Made by a program: the position numbers and the translations under genes | Assembly: GCA_017590115.1 (NCBI GenBank) | Contig: JAGGNK010003335.1 | Span: forward strand, 2,790,001-2,854,000 | Direction: 5' to 3' | DNA length: 64,000 bases | Source: Montifringilla adamsi | Taxonomy: Eukaryota > Chordata > Aves > Passeriformes > Passeridae | Notes under the pieces: generated by a model | What the model was told of the DNA's origin: nothing | Seen by the model: only the letters and a program-made list of their open reading frames with translations | Database searches by the model: none | Part shown: positions 1-13,600 of the stretch, in pieces | How the letters are laid out: every line of letters begins with the position of its first letter | Position numbering within the stretch: the first letter of the stretch is position 1

Positions 1-3000
1 GATTTGAGAAATCACTTAACCACTCATAGTGATGGTGGCTCACATCCAAACAGGTTTGAGAATAAGAAAAGCTTGTTGCACAATGAGGTGCCTTTGTTTC
101 TTGAATTACTCTCCGTGTCGCAAAGGAGACCTTTAAGGTGAATTCTGAGTGAGCAGCAGAGCTGATAGAAACAACAATCAGGAGTCAATGATAGAGGTGC
201 GAGAGGCACAGGGCTTTCCTGGCCAAATCTGTGTTAGAACCTCTCATTCACAAAGAGCTTCACTGCAATTGCCACCTGCAAAAAAAGCAATTTGGAAAAG
301 ACATTGCAAAGATAAGGTTAATGGAATTTTGCTAAAAGCAACTCCTAAGGGAGCCTCTGTTAAAAGAACCACTTTCCACTTTGGATCTTGGTTTATTTCA
401 GTTATCAGTCTTACAAATTAAGGCAGGCTTCTGACAATATAAAGTGTATAAATAATATGCAGTCCTCCTTGAACTCCTACAAATTAGCCAGCAGTGAGAT
501 TCAGGTGAAAGACCTCAAAATAACATCATCCAAACTGCAGAATTTTTCTTCTCACAAGGAAACTCAAAAGCAAATAGTAATGGACTGCTTACCATAAAGT
601 CAGAACAGAAGCTCTGCTGACTTTCCCACTTTATTCAACTTGAGAACTCTGTTTGATAAGGAAGGTACCAGCAGAACAGCCATCGAGACCATAGAGCTAA
701 AAATAACTGCACAAAAGTAAGAAATAATATGGAAAATAATGCAACCACAGTGAAATTACTAGAAATTAATATAGTGGAAGGCAAACTAAGAAACAACAAA
801 TTACCTAACTCACTCAGATGCTCACCGATAAGAAATTTTCTAAATTTTGTTCCTTTTGCTCTTGTATTTTAGCACAGGGCTTACAGAATACTTTTCCTGA
901 GGGGAAAACTGAAAATACTTTAAACAAATAATTTGTTAAAAAAAAAAAACCCTCCTTGGAGAAGTGCGATGAAATTATTTTATTCTCTTGAACAGAATGG
1001 TCAAGGGAGATGGTATTTTCTAATTTTAAGACCTAAAATTGAAAACAGGATGTAGTAGATGTGATTTAAGTTAGGGACAGCTGTTTTGAAGTTGTACAGT
1101 AGGAAATGTAATGGTATTACAGAAAGGATAAATTTAGACTTGTGGAATGAGTGTAAAAGCTTTTTGTACCGAGCAGTACTTTTTGTTTCTGATCCAAATA
1201 ACAGAATGCAAGTCACTGATTCTGAAGTGCTCTCATAATCACACAGTACTGTGAGCATTTCAGGCCTCACATCAGAATGTCTGCAGACCTCAGTGACAAT
1301 CCGTGTTTTTAGCTTTGTGTTAAACGCATTCATTTGCACAAAAACAAGGCACTCATCATTCACCTGCAAGTCAGATGCAAACCACGAAGCTCCTTTGCAA
1401 TCATTACCACAGCCTGGCTGCTGTACATCCTAATCCCAGCAGTTGTTGAAGAAACAGTTTTGCCTTCAAGATATTCCTTCAAACCATTGCCATGTATTAC
1501 AGGGACACTTCTGTATTGTTGGGGAAGTATTAGAAAAGCCCTGCTGTGTCATTTGATCCTTGGCCTGAGTGGGGTCAGTGTCTGGCAGCAGTTTATGGAA
1601 AAGTCTGGGAATGTGTTACGTCTGACAGTTATTGGGGTTTTGGCAAGTCTCCCTCTTGGGAGCAAAGTACATGTGGTTTATGAAAAGGAAATAATCCTAA
1701 AAGTTTTGCTCATGATGGCTGTCCATAATACTAAACTCCTATTTTACACAGTTTCTTCTGTAGGATTGGATCCAGTTTGAAGGTTATAATGAAGAAACAT
1801 ATGGGCAAGCCCAGCTCTAAATAGCTTTTCCTTCCCTCTATACTTCACGTGTCTGCAGCCACACACAGAGTGAGTATTATAAAATAGATTAGACCCTGAA
1901 AAACAATGCTCCTGTTTCTATATATTGGAGAAGGACCCTGATCTATTAATTTAGCAGTATAAGACATAATCGATGACCCAAAAGCTTTCTGTCATTGCTG
2001 TGAGTTACAGCTTGCCTTTCCTTTAAATAATTGAGCAGGAAGACAAAAAATATTATTTAATCCATAATTCCATCTCTGTTGATATGTGAACTATATAAAG
2101 ATATCCCAATTCAGACTCACTTGGAATTTAAAGTTGTATGTGCTGTTTGGCAACAAAGGAAACAGAATTTTTTCCTGGGCTGCCCGTGGTGGTTTTTTAG
2201 AACTTGAAGGAAAGCTCCATATGAACAGAACTGTAATGTTAGCCAACCTGCCAATCAAAACACTAATCCTCCACACATCTCCACCATCAGGAGACAGATA
2301 CCTGGAAGCTGGTATGCAGGAGATAAAGGGGAAAGTTGGACAGGAACCAGAAAATGTTCAAAATAAAAATTAGATACATATGTCCAGATATATTTTCCTT
2401 TAAAAAAAAAGCCTAATATGAATGATATTAAATAATTTTAATCTCCACTGATTACACAGAGCTGTATGCATATACTCGTGGCTGTTGGTTGCTTCCAAAG
2501 ACTCCCTGGAACACTGTACTGTCTTTACTGCATTTCCAGACAAAGACAAAGTGTTCTTGAAAGCAGAAATAACTTCACTGGTTTAATTTTGAGCCACATC
2601 AATGAATGTGGAAGGTATATTTAACTATTTAAAGAAATAGACAACATTTTTATATTCAAGTCTTCACATCTGGCTGCAATAAAAATGTGGCAAATTGGAG
2701 AAGCAACAAAACGGTATTATAATATCCAGAACCACTATGATTGAATATTAAACATTGTGTTCTTTTATCCACTGCAAAAGGAAGAAATGTAAGGATCTCT
2801 AACTCTGCTGTCCATTTCTACTGTTTTCTGACACATTAGGTTCAAGCAGATAAATTAGAATAATTTAAGCAAATATTTTCTTTTCAGATTTTCTCTTCAG
2901 AGACTGTAAAAAATTCTTCAGATAATTGTAAATGTCATTTCTACCCACAACTCTTGATCTGTAGCACATACCCAGGCCATTCATAACAGTAATTTGAAAC

Positions 3001-4689
3001 TCCAAGTTTAGCTGTTTTGACCACAAACATAAGTTACAAGAACTGTTCATGCTCAGTGATACACTGGTTATCTTTTTCGAGATTAGGCTTGTCTTAAAAC
3101 TCTGTGTGAAGTTATGAATGAGAATTTTGAGTTTTGTGAATATTCTTGCAATACTTAAAATTGGCTGGCTCCCTAAGTGTTCCTGCCAGTAAAGTAATTT
3201 GCTGGAATACTGTTGGAAAGCAAATACAGAAGGGGTGTGAATACAGTCAAAGAAAATTCATTTGCAAATCAAATGGATGGTGGAAGAGGAGTTGCATTCA
3301 ATGAATTCAACAAAGACACTGTCACAATAAATACAAGAACATTTGGCAAGGATAACCTTTGCAAGACTTGCTATCTGTGTTCTGCAAAGGTATCCATATG
3401 TGTGAAGTTCCCATCTCCATGCAGGATTCTGTCTATTCCAACAGATGCAGAACTGGCCTATGGAACAGCTTGCAGAGCCAGATCACTAGACTAGCATTAA
3501 CATTTAAAGCTGGAACTGAAACAGCTTTTCTGAAGTCATTGTATAAATAACTAGCCCTTCTATATAGGAGGAAGAGAAGCTACATAATGCTTTATTCCTA
3601 TTTTATAATTTATTTAAAAAAAGCAAACCAAGTACTACCATTATTATCACTACAGTGTGGGAAAGAAATAAAAAAAAAAGTGTGTTGTACATTAGTAAGA
3701 AATAAGTACAGGATATTTATATTTCAACTCTTCTATTCAGGAGAGCACAGAAAGATAGAAGCATTAAAAAAAAAAAAAAAACAAAAAAACCAAAAAACCA
3801 ACAACAAAAAAACCACAATATACCCAGGAAACTTATTTTCTCCTAAGATTCATGAAGAAACTGAAAACCAGCTCCATTTACCTATATCTCACAACAGTAG
3901 GCAAGTCCACTCCCCCAGTTATGGTCACTTGCCTCAGGAAAAATTCCTTCTCCACAGAGATCACATCATGGCTCCCTGTCAGTAGCTGCTTGTAGCTGAC
4001 TTGTCCTAAGCATTCACTGGTGTTGTGCAAAAAAATTTGGATTTAATGAACTCATATTTCTACAAAGGGCTGCCAAATTTTTTACCCTGGCAGTAAAATA
4101 GAGCAACTGGGCAAGGAGCTTCCTCCTTATCCTGCACTGCAATGGTATCAAAACCCTGACAGGAGATCTCAGGATTCACCAAAACAATACAAGTCCATTT
4201 CTGTTCTCTGGTCTTCTGCAAGTGAAACCAGCAATGAAAGAATACAAACATTTCTCAAATCTTATCCATACCCTTCCTGGCTATACTGTAGTTGGCAAAA
4301 CATGACAACTTGAGTTGAGGCTTGACTTGTGATTTGACAATTTGACACTGCACTTTTTTTTTATAAATATAATTGCATTCACTTTCCATAGAAAAGTTTA
4401 AAAACAGAAGACTTCAAATTTGAAATCAAGCAAAATCATCCTTTGAAATATTTGTCCTAGCTAACATTTCTAAGATTTTGATTTCATTAGATTTCAAAAT
4501 GAAAAATTTTGAAACCATAAGTATTTTGTAGGTCTGTTAATTTCTGATAGACTATAGTTAGTATCTGTAGAAACTCAGGAAAAACAAGTTAATTGCAAAG
4601 CTTGCCTGCTACCTTTAAAAAAAAAAAAAGAAAAGAAAAGCAAGTCCAGGTTAGGCAATAACACTTGTGTGGGGGGTCCAGCTTCCAGC
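1..4689. other. AT-rich noncoding DNA, no gene seen
   Basis: There is no recognisable exon, RNA gene or interspersed repeat here. The longest open frames are a plus-strand one at 1334-1780 (148 codons) and a minus-strand one at 1001-1369 (122 codons). They resemble no family I know, overlap each other on opposite strands and have no supporting signals, so I treat them as chance. An A-rich tract with scattered C (3765-3813) and several short A runs are the only low-complexity sequence. Confidence 0.6.
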
Positions 4690-4835
4690 TGAGCTCCAGA
4701 AGATAGTATAGTCCGTACTCCCTTTTTCAGTGAGACTGCCCAAAGGAGGATTATGGCACACTTGGTCAGTTCTGAGTTTGAACCAGGTTCCAGAGATGAA
4801 AGCACATGAACTAATCTGTTGAGCTATGAAGTTCA
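4690..4835 (-). repeat. Possible tRNA-derived SINE remnant
   Basis: On the minus strand there is an A-box-like sequence, TAGCTCAACAG (4826-4816). It is followed 42 nt later by a B-box-like sequence, GGTTCAAACTC (4784-4774). This is the order and roughly the spacing of an internal RNA polymerase III promoter. The surrounding sequence does not fold into a convincing tRNA acceptor stem, so a functional tRNA is unlikely. A decayed tRNA-derived SINE or tRNA pseudogene is the best reading. The downstream body matches no SINE consensus I can recall, so both edges are guesses. A chance pair of box-like motifs is a real alternative. Confidence 0.3.
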
Positions 4836-6039
4836 CTGCTGTGCTGGTTTATAAAAATCCTATTAGCAGTGTGACTGAGGGGTCAAAAGATAAGATAGCA
4901 GACAGCTGGAAATGATGGATCAGACAAATATTTTAGACAAGAAAGGTATTTCTTAGCCATGTTGTACTTAACCATGTACTATACAACCAGGAAGTATTGG
5001 TGACTAAAGGGCAACAGATTCTTCTATTGCTTCAGAATTTTTAAGATTTAAAGTGCTTCTGTGCTATCTGCTGGGCATCTTGTGTTACATTGACTTAACA
5101 TTCATTTTGGCCTCAGCAAGACATTAGGTAAGAAATGCATATAGCACACATAATTAGCAAATTTGACAAAAATTAGCAAAAGGAAAAAAGAGCAAGGAAT
5201 GGAGTAGTCTGAAAACCTATCAGAGGTACCAATAGTCTTGGTAGGCTTAAATGCAGAGAGATTAAGAGCATATAAAGACAGAAGCAGAGGGAGCCACCTG
5301 AATTATTGAAATCAGTCCCCCTAGACAACAGTGAAGGCAAACAGTAAACACTTAGTCCAACCTGTTGCACAGACTGGTCCTCTGTAGCACTAATGCTTTG
5401 TAGCTCCACACCTTTCCTCAAAGCTTATAACAATGTTCAAGTCAAGTTAAAAAACTAACAGCTAAGATTATTTTATTGCATGGTAGAAGGAGGAAAAAAA
5501 AAAAAAAAAGAAGAGCATCCCTGAAGTATTACAAAATTGGGCAAAATCCCAGATAATCATAGAAAATGTAGTAACCATCCAGATAGGAAGAAAACATTGC
5601 TCCCATTCCAATCTCTATGTGTTTTTATCGGTCTGACCTGATAAAACTTTCCTACCTGATTTCAAATATCTAAATCATTGTAAGTTGAAATTTGAGTTTT
5701 ACACACACCAACAAGAAACTAGATAGTGCACCTGGAGGTAAGAGGAGCACTGACATTCTGCCACCATAGCACTGCTGGAGATAAGGTTTAAATTCAAGAA
5801 CTGGGAAGCTGATAGAAAGTTGCTAAAAAGGGAAACATATACATTGGATATTGAAGATGGACAGAAGGAGGGCCTAGAAAATGGATCTTTGCTGACCTAC
5901 ACAGAAGAGTAAAGAAATGAGTATGGTCATGAAATATACACATTTTTCAGATTCAGAAGTATTGGCAGTAACAACGTGCTCCCAAATGCTCAGGGTTTCA
6001 GCCCAAGCCCTTTGACGTTGCTATAAACATTATACCAGT
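4836..6039. other. Noncoding DNA, nothing recognised
   Basis: AT-rich sequence with a 16-nt A run near 5494. There is no gene, RNA or clear repeat. A minus-strand open frame at 5173-5421 (82 codons) has no recognisable content. Confidence 0.55.
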
Positions 6040-6330
6040 GGGTGTTGTCATCTTACTGCAAAAGCTCCATCTCTCCTCGGTGATTCCTCACATGCAGCCC
6101 CTCACAGCACAGCCAACAACTGCAGCTCTATTCTGGGCCAGCTACCCACTCTTTTATAGCCCTCATCTTTATTGGACACAGCTGTGGCCTATCAAGGGCA
6201 GGCCTGTTCTTAATCTTTGGTAATTAGTACAGCTGTAACTTTTCAGGGGTGAGATTGCCTTCCACACTATCTGTATTCTCTTACATTCTATCCCCCCACA
6301 CCCCTCTCCTCATTCCTTGTCTTTTGCACA
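6040..6330 (-). mobile_element. Probable ERV LTR fragment, minus strand
   Basis: Read on the minus strand, this segment has the style of an avian retroviral LTR. A purine-rich U3-like stretch is followed by CCAATAAA (6175-6168) and then a TATA box, CTATAAAAG (6159-6151). A GC-richer stretch of about 110 bases follows, resembling R-U5. The composition differs from the flanking AT-rich DNA. The edges are not certain. A TG at 6043 and an ACA near 6326 would give an element of about 285 bp, but I could not confirm inverted terminal repeats or a target duplication. No pol or gag remnant adjoins it. It could be a solo LTR that has lost its ends. The family is recalled by style only. Confidence 0.45.
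6151..6175 (-). promoter_or_regulatory. TATA box and CCAAT-like site in LTR fragment
   Basis: On the minus strand CCAATAAA (6175-6168) lies just upstream of CTATAAAAG (6159-6151), as in a retroviral U3 promoter. Transcription, if any, would start about 25-30 bases further, near 6125. There is no evidence that it is active. Confidence 0.35.
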
Positions 6331-6528
6331 AGAGAATTATACAATCTTTCCCCCCTCAAGGCTATGGGCACCTCAGCTGGCTCATGTTCTGTGTTATATG
6401 CAGGGATGGAATCACTGCTCCAAAGGGTGATAGTCTTAGAGAAGGGGAACAAGGCAGTTTGCACCAATTTGCCCAGAAACCAATTGTACTGCACTGTGCA
6501 AAAGGCAAAAATACTAAAAAGAAGTGTA

Positions 6529-6601
6529 AGGTTTGGTTGTTTTTTTGGTGTTTTTTTTTGTTTGGGTTTTTTTTTGTTTGTTTGTTTTTGTTTTTTTTTA
6601 A
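6529..6601 (+). repeat. T/G-rich low-complexity tract
   Basis: Runs of T are interrupted by G, GG or GGG, including a short (GTTT)n series. It is simple low-complexity DNA. Open frames across it encode only F/L/C or K/N-rich strings and should be ignored. Confidence 0.9.
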
Positions 6602-7005
6602 TTGAAATTCAAGTGAGGAAAGTTTAATGGTGTATAATTTCATATTTTTTTAATTAATTCTAAGAAAATTAGCTAGAGTTTGGGATTTATGAATTGAAAT
6701 TTAATGGAGGTTAAAAACTTAGATATAGATTAGTCCATTGCAAGATTAATAAAACCTGCTCCTGAGTGACACACTTGCAAGAAAGACTTATGATTTCAGG
6801 ATAAACCAAGTAGTCCTGCAGAACTCTCTTGTTAAAATATTTTTAAGTAATGAAAATCACATATTTTATTATTCCTATTTAAAACAGTAAAAAAAACCCA
6901 AACCAAAACCACCCCTCAAACGACCCCAAAACCCTGCAATACTGTGACCAACTCTAGAGGCAGTTACCACACAAATTCCTAGTAGTACTGAAAGCACATA
7001 ACCAG

Positions 7006-7232
7006 CTTAGAATCATTACATGCTTTGGGTTAAAAGCAGATTTAAAGCTCATCTTGCTCCACCCCTGCCCTGGGCAGGGACACCTTCCACTACCCCAGGT
7101 TGCTCCAAGCCCCATCCAGCCTTGTCCTGAACACTTCCAGGGATGGGGCAGCCACAGCTTCTCAACAAAAACTCTTTCAGTGTCTCACCACCCTCATTAT
7201 AAAAGTTTTTTTTCTCCTATCCAATCTGAATG
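7006..7232 (-). mobile_element. CR1 LINE 3' end, minus strand
   Basis: The reverse complement follows the standard avian CR1 3' terminal region. It has an AGATTGGAT-like start, a stretch on a GGTGGTGAGACACTG pattern, GCTGTGGCTGCCCCATCC (7156-7139), a GTTCA-GG-AAGG-TGGATGGGGCTTGGAGCAACCTGG stretch, GGAAGGTGTCCCTGCCC (near 7092-7074), and finally AGATGAGCTTTAAA and a decayed AATGATTCTAAG tail (7006-7020). It is 5'-truncated to about 227 bp, as most CR1 copies are. It encodes nothing. The + strand open frame at 7054-7248 is its antisense shadow. Confidence 0.88.
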
Positions 7233-10200
7233 TAATGAATACTTTTGAATATTAGATAATTAGAGACTGTTCCATAAAGTAATGTAATATTTCTTTTCTT
7301 ATGTGACCTGCTAAGGGTTTTTCTACAAGATACAGCAATAAAAATTAGGATTTTTAGTGCCAGATTTTATATGCTTCCACTTATTTCCTTTAACTACTAA
7401 TGGTATTGCAGCAAACATGACTTCTTTCAGTGCCCATAGAGATGGAAAAACTCAGATTAACTCTGCATAATCTGAGAACAATTTAATTATTTTTATTTGC
7501 AGGAGGTGACAAACCATGTTATTGATGCTGGAATCACTGAAGAATTGCACTCAGGAAATTAGACTTTTTCCCACCCTAGACAAAAGCACTGTTTTGTCAA
7601 ACCATTAATTTAATATCCCTCCTTAAAGTGCTTTTAAAGAATTGTAGTGTTACAGTGCACATAGAGTCACTTGCCTGGAAAATGATTTCTATCTTTTAAT
7701 AATTTCTCTCTTTTAATGCATATTTTGCCATCAAAGGTGGAGTAACACTTAGTCCTTGCTATAAAAGACTCAATATTTTGTGTGAGAAGCTCTGTGTGTT
7801 CTATCAACCCCTCCAGAAAGAAAAGAATTTCCCACTCTTAGTGCACACCTATTTCCTTACACTGTGCCACCTATCCTTAGATATGCCTGTAGAAACATCT
7901 TATGTATATCATTAACTATTTTTCAGTGCAAAGATGTTCTTGCCATTTTTGTTTCATTCTCAGAAGCTGTCCTAGGCTCCATCTCCCCTTTCAACTCTTA
8001 TGGGGCTTAAAAGAAATGATACAAGCCTGAGTGCTTAGTTAAGAAAGGTAATACCTGTCCCGTGTTTCCCTCCAAGCTGACAATGCACCTGGGACAATTG
8101 GCTGCTGTTTCCAAACAAAACCAGACAAATTATTATTAAAGAAATACTGTACCTCAGCCATAATTTCTTCATAGGCTGTGACTATTTTGGACAAAGGCAT
8201 TTCTCAATAATAGGATCATAACACTGCCTCTGGTAGAAAACCCTCTGCAGAACAGTGGATACTGATGCTGTTTGGAAGGGGCACAACCAAGTCATCTGTC
8301 ACCTGAAATACTCATTTGGGAAACCTTCTACGCTGTAAAATCCTGAAACGTAGTGATATGAAACTGGAATGCTTTTTTCTCTTTAAATTACAAGTTTCAG
8401 TGAGTATAAAGGTCTAAATATCATGGCAAGCTCATGTGATGGAAAGTGCAGCCGGTGGGTTTTGTGTAATGTTGTTGATGTGATTCTATACTGATGAATT
8501 CAACTTATACTGCACTTAAAATAGGAGTGGCAGAAAACTTTTCTGTTCCCTCACAGTGAGATGCTGTAAATCAGTATCAACTCTACTCCTTACAAAGCAT
8601 CCTTGTGCTCTAGAAATTGGAAACTGGAGTTCATGTCAGCACAGAGAGAAAAACTATTAAAAAAGAGCTCCTTTCCCCAAAACAGTCTCCAGTTAGGAGC
8701 TGTAAACCTGGGACAGACATCTTCAAAACCACAGCAAAAACAACTTACTGGTCAGGGAAATAATCAAATATTAGGAAATCTGAAAGTACAGAAAAAAAAA
8801 TAGAAACAGTTGTAGCTACTCCTTTTTTTTATAAAGTAAAAATGCCTTGTAGATATAGAAGACCAAAGTCAAATTATTAATTTTGTCTAATATCTCCCAT
8901 ATGTGTTATTCATATCATGTACAGGACTGCTTCACATGGGCTATATGTTTAGGCACATTCTGAAGTATATATATAAAAATACATGCACATTCTGACACAT
9001 GTACATACACAGATCTTCTCCCTCCACTTTCATCTCCTTTCATCCATCTCCCTCATCACAAATGCACACACACCTCTGCTGAAATGAAATAATTCTCACT
9101 GCTTGAGTTGGCTACAGTCTTAAGTTCAAACTAGTGATTTTTTTTTCTTCCATGTTCACATCTATATTTTTTCTCTACAGGATTTAAAGCCTGAGAAGCA
9201 TGAAAGATAGAGTGAAAATAAATTTGAATTCTATATTACAAAAAAATGTGAATATCAAAAGATTCTTTCACAGCTGTGTGACTGCTGGCATTTGTAAAGA
9301 GTCAAAGAATCCTGGAATATAAAAAGGCAGAAACACAGTTGGTTTTTCAATCAAGTATATGGAGAAAAAGCAAAAGAAAAAATCTATAGGAACAGCAAGA
9401 AGGGCTAGGGGTGGGTGACAGGTAAAACCTATTTCCTTAATTTAAACAGTCATTTCTAGAATCACTTGAGCAGGAAGATGATATGAAAGATTGACATATT
9501 CAGTTCTATTCTTTAAACTGTGGTTTGCATTTTACCAGCAATATAAGGAAGAAGATGAAAGATGTCTTTCCTTATTCCTTACTTAATTGAAGTGCCTATT
9601 TAGAATGACATTTAATAAAAGATACAATTTTTGTGTGGTTATTATTTGTATTGCCAGAGCATCTAAGACCTCTAGTGATAAACCAGAACATTGCTGTGAT
9701 AGTGATTCAGGTATTGAGAAATGACCTTGTGTGACTCTAAGCATGTTCCATATTCTGCAATGCTAATGGGAGGAACAAGACAGGACTACTTCTTTAATCC
9801 CCCCAGTAAATTCCTGTCTGCTGTTCAAAAACTGTAGCAAAAAGGATCCTTCATTGCTAGAAAGTTTCTGGCTCAAGAGGAGCAACAGCACACAAAGACT
9901 CAGTGAGGTGGTACTGCTTAGTTTGCCCTACCAGCTCCCTAATAATGTCTTGTAGTGCCCTGGGAATAAATGCTCAAATTAGTATCAAACAACTTGGGGT
10001 GCAAAAGGAAAACTTTTTCACAATGTTCTTCTGAAACATTTTAAAAGAGAAAGTTCTTAGTGAAGTAGAAGGGAAGCTACTCACAAAAGGGCAATGCCTG
10101 TGCTCAGTTTTATAATTTCTCATTGTTTGATCCTTTTCCATTTCCTCGCTTCCTCTAATCCTCAAGTCACCCTCACTCTCCATGGATTCACAGGCTCCCA

Positions 10201-10584
10201 GGCTGGTACCAGTTACAATAACTCATTGCCACTAAAGAAGTTCTGCTCTGAGGTTTTCAAGAATACTTCAACTACGTAGATACAAAATTGCCATAAATTG
10301 TAAAAATTTTGTATTTCTGTGTTTTTAGAGCCTGATGACACCCATTAGAAAAACTTCTCTTTTGGTTAATTCTTTTAAATGTAACAGATTCTTCTAGCTT
10401 GACCAAGAATAAAGGGGGTAACATAAAAAGACTGTTTGGATGACCTGTAATAGAGAGTAAGATGCTTGTTGGTTTTAATAAATTCATCCTGAATAGAGCT
10501 AAGTATCAGGATTGTTCTGTATCCTCACCAAATATGCATAGAAAAACCTGCAGACATTAACCACAAGTGAGCTGGTTTGCATAT
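7233..10584. other. AT-rich noncoding DNA, nothing recognised
   Basis: No gene, RNA or clear repeat is seen. A stretch near 9300 (AGAATCCTGGAAT) faintly recalls a CR1 tail but is too short to call. A small CA-rich and AT-rich patch lies at about 8965-9080. Confidence 0.55.
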
Positions 10585-10642
10585 TACATGGTTAGATCTT
10601 GAAGGTCCCTTGCAACACAAACCATTCTATTATTCTATGATT
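10585..10642 (+). mobile_element. CR1 LINE 3' tail fragment
   Basis: A stretch of about 58 bp matches the last bases of avian CR1 elements: TTAGATCTTGAAGGTCCCTT, then GCAACACAAACCATTCTATT and ATTCTATGATT. The tail repeat (ATTCTATT, ATTCTATGA) is the CR1 hallmark in place of a poly(A) tail. Only the extreme 3' end is present, in the + orientation. Confidence 0.85.
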
Positions 10643-13600
10643 ACAGTCACTGTCAGTAAAAAATATAAGCCAAAAATCAGAAATCTGGCATGCTGATAGC
10701 TAAAGAGCTGAATCTGAGAGCAAGATACAGGCAATTTTCTTTGCATGGCATCTAATGGACTGATCTATAGAAAAACCCCATGAATAGTGAAGCTTTTCTA
10801 AATATTTTTGTATATTTTACAGACACTGTTGAAGGAAGGTCTGTTCATTCAAAGCTTGCCAGAAACTTGTTAGAACTTTTTACTCATTATTACTATATTG
10901 CAGTTCATTGGATATCACAATTTTTAAACAAATTAGTGATTTTTTCCCTAGTCTCTTCTATTTTTTGGCTCTTAAACTGATAAATATAAAAAGCCTGACA
11001 ACGCTGTACTCAATTTTTTTTGTGGGGGAAAATTGTAAAAAATGCCATTATGGATGCACATGGTTCAGATATTTTCATTTTTTTCTTTAGATTTGCTTCA
11101 GTCTCCTCTCTCAAAGTGTTTCTAAGGCAGCAGAATACTGGTGGCTCACAAAAATGTCTTTTTATTTTCTTGTGTACATGTCATATAAAAATGTATCATA
11201 TGGAAAGAGCATAGCTGCTAAAATATAAAGTTAAATGTCAATTGGAAGAGAGAGCATTTGATCTGCATCTTGTGTGGACAGTTTGCCCTTTGGATAAGCA
11301 GCTACTGTAATTATGAAAAACTGGAGAATGCTTTGCATGGACTTTGCTTTTTCCACATAGAGCAGTATAATGTTTTCCAGCTAAGTAAGCTGGGTTTGTC
11401 CCTAAAACAGAACAGAATAAATGCAGTTGAGCTACAGGGCAGCAGTGTCCGTGCAGGCTGAGCTCACCTGTGGGGAAAGTGTCCTTTAAACAGTTACCTC
11501 AGTTTTGTAAACAGGCTATTCCAGATATCAGATAAGTATAATTAGAACAGTTGGATTTTGGAAAAGATTTAAAGGACTTTTAATCAGAACTACATCAATT
11601 GCAGTAGTGAATAAATTAATATATGCATATGTGTCTGTTTATATTTATCATAAAATAAAAACATCCAGCCCATCACTGGGGAATCCAGCAGTGCCCCCTT
11701 AAACTGGCCTGGCCAGCAATGAGAGTACCCATGTGCACTACCACAGGTTTTGTTTTACGTGCCCTGAGTTCTGTGTAGCACAGCTTGATAAGATGCAAAA
11801 CCCAAAGCTAACTAGGCAATCTACAGTAAATAAATACATATCTCTAATGAGCTGAAAAAGTAAAAGGTCAGAGGCTGAGTTTTTGACAACATCCTAAGGA
11901 ACACGTCCAGCTGTTGGAAACCCAACCTTTGACATCACACAGCCAACTGATTTTGAATTCTTGAAATAATACTTGAAAAAAATTGTAGATGCTTTTCATA
12001 TGAAAAATAAAATAGTATCACAAAAAAAAAAAAGGAGAAAAGGAAGTCTTTGCAGCACACCTTAGGTATTGTTTTTTATTTTTTCTTTTATATTCTATTC
12101 AACTTTTATCAAAGTAGCTACATCAAACTAAGTTCCTCTCAGAGGGCACATCATTTGAAGCCAGTAATTCTAGAAAAGAGCTCCCTTTTCAGAAATGCTT
12201 GCATTTTAGCTAACTGCCTTTTTCCCCTTGACCAGTTCTAAGTGGTAAACTCTTCAAACTTCCATTCAGCTTCAGAGAAAATAAAATATATATTCTTTTG
12301 TTTGCAAAGATCTTAAAAATATATGAAACAACTCTGATACTTCCATCACAACGTGTCGTTCTCGGTAAGTCTTTAGAAGAACATTAAAACACTGCCAAAA
12401 TTCACATGGAGTTAATTTCTCTCCCTTACACAGTATCAGCTCAGGACAGGAAATGTAAAACTGATTTCTTCTCCCCCTCTCATATGAACTATGCTTTCAA
12501 GTGGATAGCTGGGTGCCTTGTAAATCAAATACCCAAAGGTTGTGTTCCACACAGCAATAGGTATCTCAAGCTCAATATCTCTCTTTGTGGGATCACAAAT
12601 TTAAAATAAATTTTAAACAGAAATGAAAAATGTATGTTTGAATAAACCAAGCAGTCATATCACTTCGTAACTATATACAGACACAACTACAAATTAATCC
12701 TGAAGATTAATTTTGTCCACAGAAAAAAAGCAAACAAACACTGCTCATCAGCAGCTCAGTGCTCAGTCAGCAGCCAGTGAGGGCTGCCTTGAGTGGCCCT
12801 GCTCTAAGTGTTTATTACCCTTGTCAGCACTGCTGGGCTCAGCCTGGTCCTGCAGCCCTTGCACTGCCAGCAGGAGCAGCACAAACATTGCTAGCTCAGA
12901 CTCCTGAGTGCCTCGTGGATAATGGGCAGGCTGTCCAGGGAATGGTTCTGATTTTTATATTATATACTAATCATATTTACCCACACTTGAGAGCACCTGC
13001 AAGTAAAACAAACATTACTTTAACACCAGGTTTTAAAGAGAAAATAGACCAATGGGAATATTTATCTGTGTGCTTCAATGTTAGCTGTGTTTTATGACAC
13101 AGCATTTCTATGGTAAAGAATAGTGATACTGGTAAAGCTTTTTTATTCCCATTTAATTCACACTAAGTTGCATTTGTAACAGGCAGCAGTATTTTTGCCC
13201 CCACAAGGTTGACAGAGAGGCCTAATAATTGTGCTATTCTAATACTGAGTAACTGATCTTTAGTATTATCCCTTTTACTAGGGGATACATTTCATACAAC
13301 TCCATAAACAGCAATGCACTTATAACAGCAGATGAATTAGCCCTCTGCAATTTTTCCTATTGTCATTTTGCTTCTATTGGTTAGAAACCATCTAACAAAA
13401 AAATTATTACAAGGCATAAAATATGAGCAGATTGCCATTCTAGCAACTGTTTATGTAACTTGTGAAATATTTACACTGAAGTCTTATCATTCTTCATTTT
13501 CACATGTTTTGATTTTGTTCTTTCACTATAACAGAAAAAAAAAATAAAGAACATGTCATGCTGTAAATTTGGATTGCTTTTTTCTTTCTTTAAAATTTAG

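Noticed and set aside
1334..1780. 148-codon + strand open frame with hydrophobic stretches
   Set aside because: No family resemblance and no promoter or splice context; a 122-codon frame begins opposite it.
6362..6643. Overlapping frames encoding F-rich and K/N-rich strings
   Set aside because: Products of the T/G-rich low-complexity tract.
7054..7248. + strand 64-codon frame rich in proline and histidine
   Set aside because: Antisense of the CR1 3' end.
9300..9330. AGAATCCTGGAAT, similar to a CR1 tail
   Set aside because: Too short, and the following bases do not match CR1.
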